From Rhodococcus sp. (in: high G+C Gram-positive bacteria) (GTDB lineage: Bacteria > Actinomycetota > Actinomycetes > Mycobacteriales > Mycobacteriaceae), in assembly GCF_023264675.1 (NCBI RefSeq), contig NZ_JAHFVG010000002.1, forward strand, positions 186,001 to 250,000: 64,000 bases of DNA. Reading direction: 5' to 3'. The translations under genes and the position numbers were made by a program. The notes under the pieces were generated by a model, which did not search any database, was not told the origin of the DNA, and worked only from the letters and a program-made list of their open reading frames with translations. Below, piece after piece: positions 60,524 through 64,000 of the stretch; the stretch's first letter is position 1, and each line of letters opens with the position of its first letter.

Positions 60524-62074
60524 CTAGGCTTTCACTGATTCGTCGAGGTGATTGGTCACCGCGAGTTTCGTCTTGGTGGCGAGGAAGTAGTACAACGCGA
60601 ATCCGACGCCGCAGCCGATGAACCAGCTGTACTTGGATGCGGTCGACATTCCGCCGATCTCCATGCCGTCGATTGCGCCGTTGAAGAGAACGGTGAACAT
60701 GGCGAGCAGTGCGCCGACGATGGTGGCGTACACGGCGGCCGGGTTGTATCCCTTGGAGTACCAGTACTTTCCGCTTGTGGACATCGTGAACAGCTCGTCG
60801 ATGACGACCTTCTGCTTGCGCACCAGGTAGTAGTCGGCGATCAAGACACCGAACAGCGGTCCGATGAATGCTCCGAGGGTTTCCAGCGTCAGGTGGATGA
60901 CGTCGGGGTTGTTGTACAGGTTCCACGGGGTGATGAGTACGGAACCCACGGCGGCGATCATGCCGCCTGCTCGCCAGCTGATCTTCTGGGGGCTGACGTT
61001 GGAGAAGTCGAACGCGGGGGAGATGAAGTTGGCGACGATGTTGATACCGATGGTGGCGATGGTGAAGGTGAGCGCGCCGAGCACGATGGCGAAGGTGCTG
61101 TCGATGCGGGCAACGGTCTCGACCGGATCGGTGATGAGCTCACCGAACACGGGAAGAGTCAGTGACGCGGTGACGACGACGAGAATCGAGAACACCAGGA
61201 AGTTGACCGGAAGTCCGAGGAAGTTGCCCTTCTTGACCGCTGCGTAGGACTTGCCGTAGCGCGAGAAGTCGCCGAAGTTGAGCATCGGGCCGGAGAAGTA
61301 GGAGACCACCAGTGCTATCGCGCCGAGCATGACCGGTACGGCACTGAAGCCGGTGTGCTCGACCTCACCGAGGTTCAGATCGATTGCCCCCCAGCCTGCT
61401 TTCCAGATCAGGTAGCCGCAGAGTGCGAACATGACCACGTACACGGCCGGGCCGCAGAAGTCGATGAACTTGCGGATCGATTCCATGCCGCGCCAGAAGA
61501 CTGCAGCCTGCAGAACCCACAGGAAGAGGAAGCTCGCCCAGCCGAGGGCAGAGAGACCAGCGAAGCCGTAATCCTCGGTGATGGCATACGGGGCAAGGCC
61601 GGGGAAGAGCTTGATCAGCACGATATCGAGTGCAGCTGAAGCCAGGAATGTCTGAATTCCGTACCACGCGACAGCGATGAGACCGCGGATGATCGCCGGA
61701 ATGTTTGCACCGAGCACTCCGAAGGATGCACGGCAGATCACCGGGTACGGGACGCCGGTCGCCTGGCTGGGTTTGGCGACCAGGTTGCAGAAGAAGTAGA
61801 CGATTCCGATGCCGACGAGCAGGGAGATGAGCACCTGCCAGCTGGCCAAACCGAGGGCGAAGAGGCTTCCTGCCGTGACGTATCCGCCGACGGAGTGCAC
61901 GTCGGACATCCAGAAGGCGAACAGGTTGTACGAGGTCCACGACTGATTCTTCAGCGGTGCCAGATCCTCGTTCGTGAGCCTCGGGTCGTAGCTGTCCTTG
62001 ATCAAGCCGCCCCCGACCGGATGGCCGGCAGCCTGGATCATGTCACCGCTCGGGGTGCTCGCTGTATCTGTCAT
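60524..62074 (-). CDS. NCS1-family permease (allantoin/hydantoin/cytosine type)
   Basis: A 516-residue nucleobase/hydantoin sodium or proton symporter with twelve spans. NEDLAPLKNQSWTSYNLFAFWMSDVHS is the first-span motif (Asn, Trp). ICRASFGVLGANIPAIIRGLIAVAWYG, MLNFGDFSRYGKSY and ANFISPAFDFSNVSPQKISWRAGG are the later conserved sections. The ATG follows AGGAG. It precedes the racemase gene and is preceded by the GntR gene. An inverted repeat GCGAAG-T-CTTCGC lies 20 bases upstream. Confidence 0.9.
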   Translation of the reverse strand: MTDTASTPSGDMIQAAGHPVGGGLIKDSYDPRLTNEDLAPLKNQSWTSYNLFAFWMSDVHSVGGYVTAGSLFALGLASWQVLISLLVGIGIVYFFCNLVAKPSQATGVPYPVICRASFGVLGANIPAIIRGLIAVAWYGIQTFLASAALDIVLIKLFPGLAPYAITEDYGFAGLSALGWASFLFLWVLQAAVFWRGMESIRKFIDFCGPAVYVVMFALCGYLIWKAGWGAIDLNLGEVEHTGFSAVPVMLGAIALVVSYFSGPMLNFGDFSRYGKSYAAVKKGNFLGLPVNFLVFSILVVVTASLTLPVFGELITDPVETVARIDSTFAIVLGALTFTIATIGINIVANFISPAFDFSNVSPQKISWRAGGMIAAVGSVLITPWNLYNNPDVIHLTLETLGAFIGPLFGVLIADYYLVRKQKVVIDELFTMSTSGKYWYSKGYNPAAVYATIVGALLAMFTVLFNGAIDGMEIGGMSTASKYSWFIGCGVGFALYYFLATKTKLAVTNHLDESVKA

Positions 62075-62093
62075 CGATGCTCCTGATGTGTCG

Positions 62094-62106
62094 GCGAAGT
62101 CTTCGC
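62094..62106 (-). promoter_or_regulatory. Inverted repeat before the NCS1 permease gene
   Basis: GCGAAG and CTTCGC flank a single T, 20 bases upstream of the permease start. A related GAAGATCTTC lies before mftE and gntR at 62954-62963. Confidence 0.5.
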
Positions 62107-62169
62107 GAGACAAAAGATAGCGAGCAAGTGTTGCCCCCGCGTGACGGCAGCGATATATCTTTTTTCGGC

Positions 62170-62895
62170 TCAGTCGGTGTCCGCAAGATGCGGTTGAGCG
62201 AGAAGTCCGGTATCGGAAGAAATGGAGGAAATCACGGTGTTCAATCGGCCGTGATGGTATTGCGCGCTCTCGAGCAACAATGCCGAGTCGCGCGCCAGGA
62301 ATGCGTCGAGCATCTTGCGATGATCGGAATGCAGTGTTTCTCGATCCGACCCGGCGACATGCACCATCGGTTGAACGGGCTCGGTGATGTTCCATGCGGC
62401 ATCGAGCATGTGAAGAAGGCGTTTCATCCGCGACGGCCGAGTGAGGGACATATGGAACTCACGAGACTGGCGGTGATACTCGCGAGGATCGTCGGCGGTG
62501 ATGCTTTGTTCCAGAGCATCGTTCGCCGCTGTTGCACGTCGGTGGTCCTCGGCGGTCGCCAATTCGACTGCAGTGGCGAGTGCCGCTGTTTCGAGCACCT
62601 CGCGCACGATGTACATTTCGCGCAATTCCGCGGAAGTCAATTGAGCAACGGTGTAGCCGAGATTGGGTCGATGGTCGACCAGTCTTTCACCGATCAGTGT
62701 TTTCAGCGATTCGCGGACCGGAATTCTACTGACTCCGAAAACTTCGGCGACCTCGTTCAATGGAATCGGAGTTCCAGGGGGCGCGTCACCGGAAAGAATG
62801 ACCCGTTTGAGTTCGTCGAGAATGGTGAGCTGACTGCCGCCAGGCGCGTCGATGCTCAGGAGGGCGAGCAGCACGGATCTCCGGCGTGGCGGCAT
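62170..62895 (-). CDS. GntR-family regulator (FadR/VanR type)
   Basis: A 241-residue regulator with a winged helix-turn-helix (IPLNEVAEVFGVSRIPVRESLKTL, residues about 45-68) and an all-helical FCD ligand domain, including the metal-binding His residues in EYHRQSREFHMSL and SDHRKMLDAF. It diverges from mftE with 82 bases between starts and lies upstream of the NCS1 permease. It likely controls the permease-racemase pair, itself and possibly mftE. Confidence 0.9.
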   Translation of the reverse strand: MPPRRRSVLLALLSIDAPGGSQLTILDELKRVILSGDAPPGTPIPLNEVAEVFGVSRIPVRESLKTLIGERLVDHRPNLGYTVAQLTSAELREMYIVREVLETAALATAVELATAEDHRRATAANDALEQSITADDPREYHRQSREFHMSLTRPSRMKRLLHMLDAAWNITEPVQPMVHVAGSDRETLHSDHRKMLDAFLARDSALLLESAQYHHGRLNTVISSISSDTGLLAQPHLADTD

Positions 62896-62953
62896 GAGCG
62901 GTCCTTCCCTGTTATGCCAGTGCGACGCTAGCGGCACATTGTTTCGTACGTGT

Positions 62954-62963
62954 GAAGATCTTC
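62954..62963. promoter_or_regulatory. Palindrome in the gntR/mftE region with possible leaderless mftE promoter
   Basis: GAAGATCTTC is a perfect palindrome 15 bases before the mftE ATG. TAGCAT at 62966-62971 would be a -10 box six bases before the ATG, which would give mftE a leaderless transcript. Confidence 0.45.
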
Positions 62964-62977
62964 GCTAGCATCCGAGC

Positions 62978-63658
62978 ATGACCAGACTCGGACAGAGTGG
63001 GTGGCCGATGGTGCCCGCCGGACGCACTGTCGTCGTTCCGGTCGGTGCGTTCGAACAGCACGGTCCGCATCTGCCGTTGGATACCGATACCCGGATCGCC
63101 GAGGCTATTGCCTCAAGGCTTCCCGACGTCGAGCTCGCACCGTCGATCGCGTACGGGGCAAGCGGGGAACACGAGGGTTTTCCCGGCACCGTTTCGCTCG
63201 GTTCGCAGGCGCTGGAGGCGGTACTCGTGGAGTACGGGCGATCCGCCTGCCGGTGGGCAGCGCGAGTGCTGTTCGTCAACGGGCACGGCGGCAACGTCGC
63301 GACGTTGGCGGCGGCGACCGCACTGCTCCGATATGAGGGCCGCGATGTCGCGTGGCTGCCCTGTGCGGTCCCGGGCGCCGACGCGCATGCCGGACGCACA
63401 GAAACATCGCTGCTGCTGCATCTTTCGCCGGAGGTGGTGAGCATGGAACTGGCCGAGGTGGGCAACGTCGAGCCGATCGCCGCCCTGCTGCCGCGGCTAC
63501 GTGCCGGGGGAACGCGGGCTGTGTCCAGCAACGGCGTGCTCGGTGATCCGCGCGGCGCGACCGCGGCGGAAGGTGAAGACATACTGGCCGAGATGACCGA
63601 ACGTAGTATCGGGGCAATGCGTCGTTGGACACCGTCGAAACAGGGGATGCTCACGTGA
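62978..63658 (+). CDS. mftE: Mycofactocin biosynthesis peptidase, creatininase family
   Basis: A 226-residue creatininase-fold metallopeptidase that removes the modified Val-Tyr end from MftA. The metal-site segments are [22 protein letters not shown] (Glu, His, Asp), [11 protein letters not shown] and [13 protein letters not shown]. It matches MftE. It lacks a Shine-Dalgarno and is separated from mftD2 by about 8 kb of unrelated genes, so it must have its own promoter. mftF follows after about 100 bases. Confidence 0.93.
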   Translation: MTRLGQSGWPMVPAGRTVVVPVGAFEQHGPHLPLDTDTRIAEAIASRLPDVELAPSIAYGASGEHEGFPGTVSLGSQALEAVLVEYGRSACRWAARVLFVNGHGGNVATLAAATALLRYEGRDVAWLPCAVPGADAHAGRTETSLLLHLSPEVVSMELAEVGNVEPIAALLPRLRAGGTRAVSSNGVLGDPRGATAAEGEDILAEMTERSIGAMRRWTPSKQGMLT

Positions 63659-63761
63659 TCCCCATTCCCCGATCCGAGGCTCGAAACGTACTCTCGGTCT
63701 GTTCCCGACTTTTCTCGTCGGTGGATCCCACATCCGCGCCGTGTCCGCTTACGATCACCTG

Positions 63762-64000
63762 ATGGGTCAAGGTCGATTGCCTGATGGATTCGGGGTGCGC
63801 GTCGATCCGAGGGTACGTAAATACTCCGACGGCCGCGTTTTGATCGGTGGTTCGCCGACACGAATGCTGAAGTTGGCGCCCACGGCGGCGGCCATGATCG
63901 GCGACGGATTCCTCGAGGTCACCGACTCGCAGTCCGCTCTCGTCGCGCGCAAGCTTCTCGACTCGGGCGTCGCCAACCCGCGGCCGATGTCCATCCCGTC
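63762..64000 (+). CDS. mftF: Mycofactocin glycosyltransferase, 5' part
   Basis: The first 79 or so residues of MftF, cut by the window end. [20 protein letters not shown] followed by [20 protein letters not shown] is the family's N-terminal region before the GT2 glycosyltransferase domain. MftF adds the beta-1,4-glucose chain to the cofactor precursor. The ATG at 63762 is used; an in-frame GTG at 63741 is also possible, and neither has a ribosome site. Confidence 0.85.
   Translation, partial: MGQGRLPDGFGVRVDPRVRKYSDGRVLIGGSPTRMLKLAPTAAAMIGDGFLEVTDSQSALVARKLLDSGVANPRPMSIP

Overview
The window looks like a chromosomal piece of a high-GC mycolic-acid actinobacterium, most likely Rhodococcus or the R. 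fascians-type group now called Rhodococcoides. The clues are the mycofactocin (mft) locus, a fadA - GDSL esterase - cbs - (acyl-CoA dehydrogenase) - metB block like the one I recall from mycobacteria (Rv1074c to Rv1079), a kshB-type steroid hydroxylase reductase behind a KstR-like operator, a PAS-ANTAR protein, many GTG starts and many 4-bp gene overlaps. I see no tRNA, rRNA, CRISPR array, transposase or phage gene, and no species call is possible from sequence alone.

Layout. 1-5.7 kb: the end of an oxidoreductase gene, a flavin monooxygenase and an SRPBCC protein, then small membrane and stress genes (DUF6131, PAS-ANTAR, dps, TerC). 5.8-20.4 kb: a large amino-acid catabolic island. A nine-gene minus-strand run (ABC amino-acid transporter, D-2-hydroxyacid dehydrogenase, TIM-barrel protein, Rieske oxygenase, class II aldolase, ureohydrolase, PucR regulator) diverges from a four-gene plus-strand operon (two-domain Lrp regulator, half-length EPSP-synthase-like protein, DavA-like amidase, DavB-like decarboxylating FAD monooxygenase). 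It is followed by a D-amino-acid dehydrogenase with its own Lrp regulator. Together these suggest decarboxylating oxidation of a basic, possibly guanidino, amino acid to an amide, then an acid, then urea release.

20.4-35 kb: housekeeping and lipid genes (phosphatase, peroxiredoxin, rRNA-type methyltransferase, BI-1 protein, thiolase, cbs, glutaryl-CoA-dehydrogenase-like gene, metB, racemase, TetR/MFS pair, kshB). 35-46 kb: carboxylate and sugar-acid catabolism. An aminotransferase and an RraA-type aldolase are followed by a pxpABC 5-oxoprolinase operon that continues into an MHS transporter and two dehydrogenases. A NAC-like LysR regulator is divergent to it, and a second dehydrogenase pair lies beyond.

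46-64 kb: an extended mycofactocin region. An iron-containing alcohol dehydrogenase of the mycofactocin-dependent type (mno-like) is co-transcribed with a soluble sensor kinase and a LuxR-type regulator. Then come mftM and mftR (minus) and mftA-B-C-D-D (plus, with a tandem second mftD). About 8 kb later come mftE and the start of mftF. The gap between mftD2 and mftE holds two regulators (IclR, GntR), two permeases, a Tat-exported amine oxidase, a lipoprotein of the RidA family and a hydantoin-racemase-like gene. The mft pathway is therefore complete up to mftF but physically split by a nitrogen-compound cassette.

Most convergent gene pairs are separated by strong palindromes. Two of these, 31 kb apart, share nearly the same stem sequence. 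Several divergent intergenic regions contain clear candidate operators, which are listed separately.
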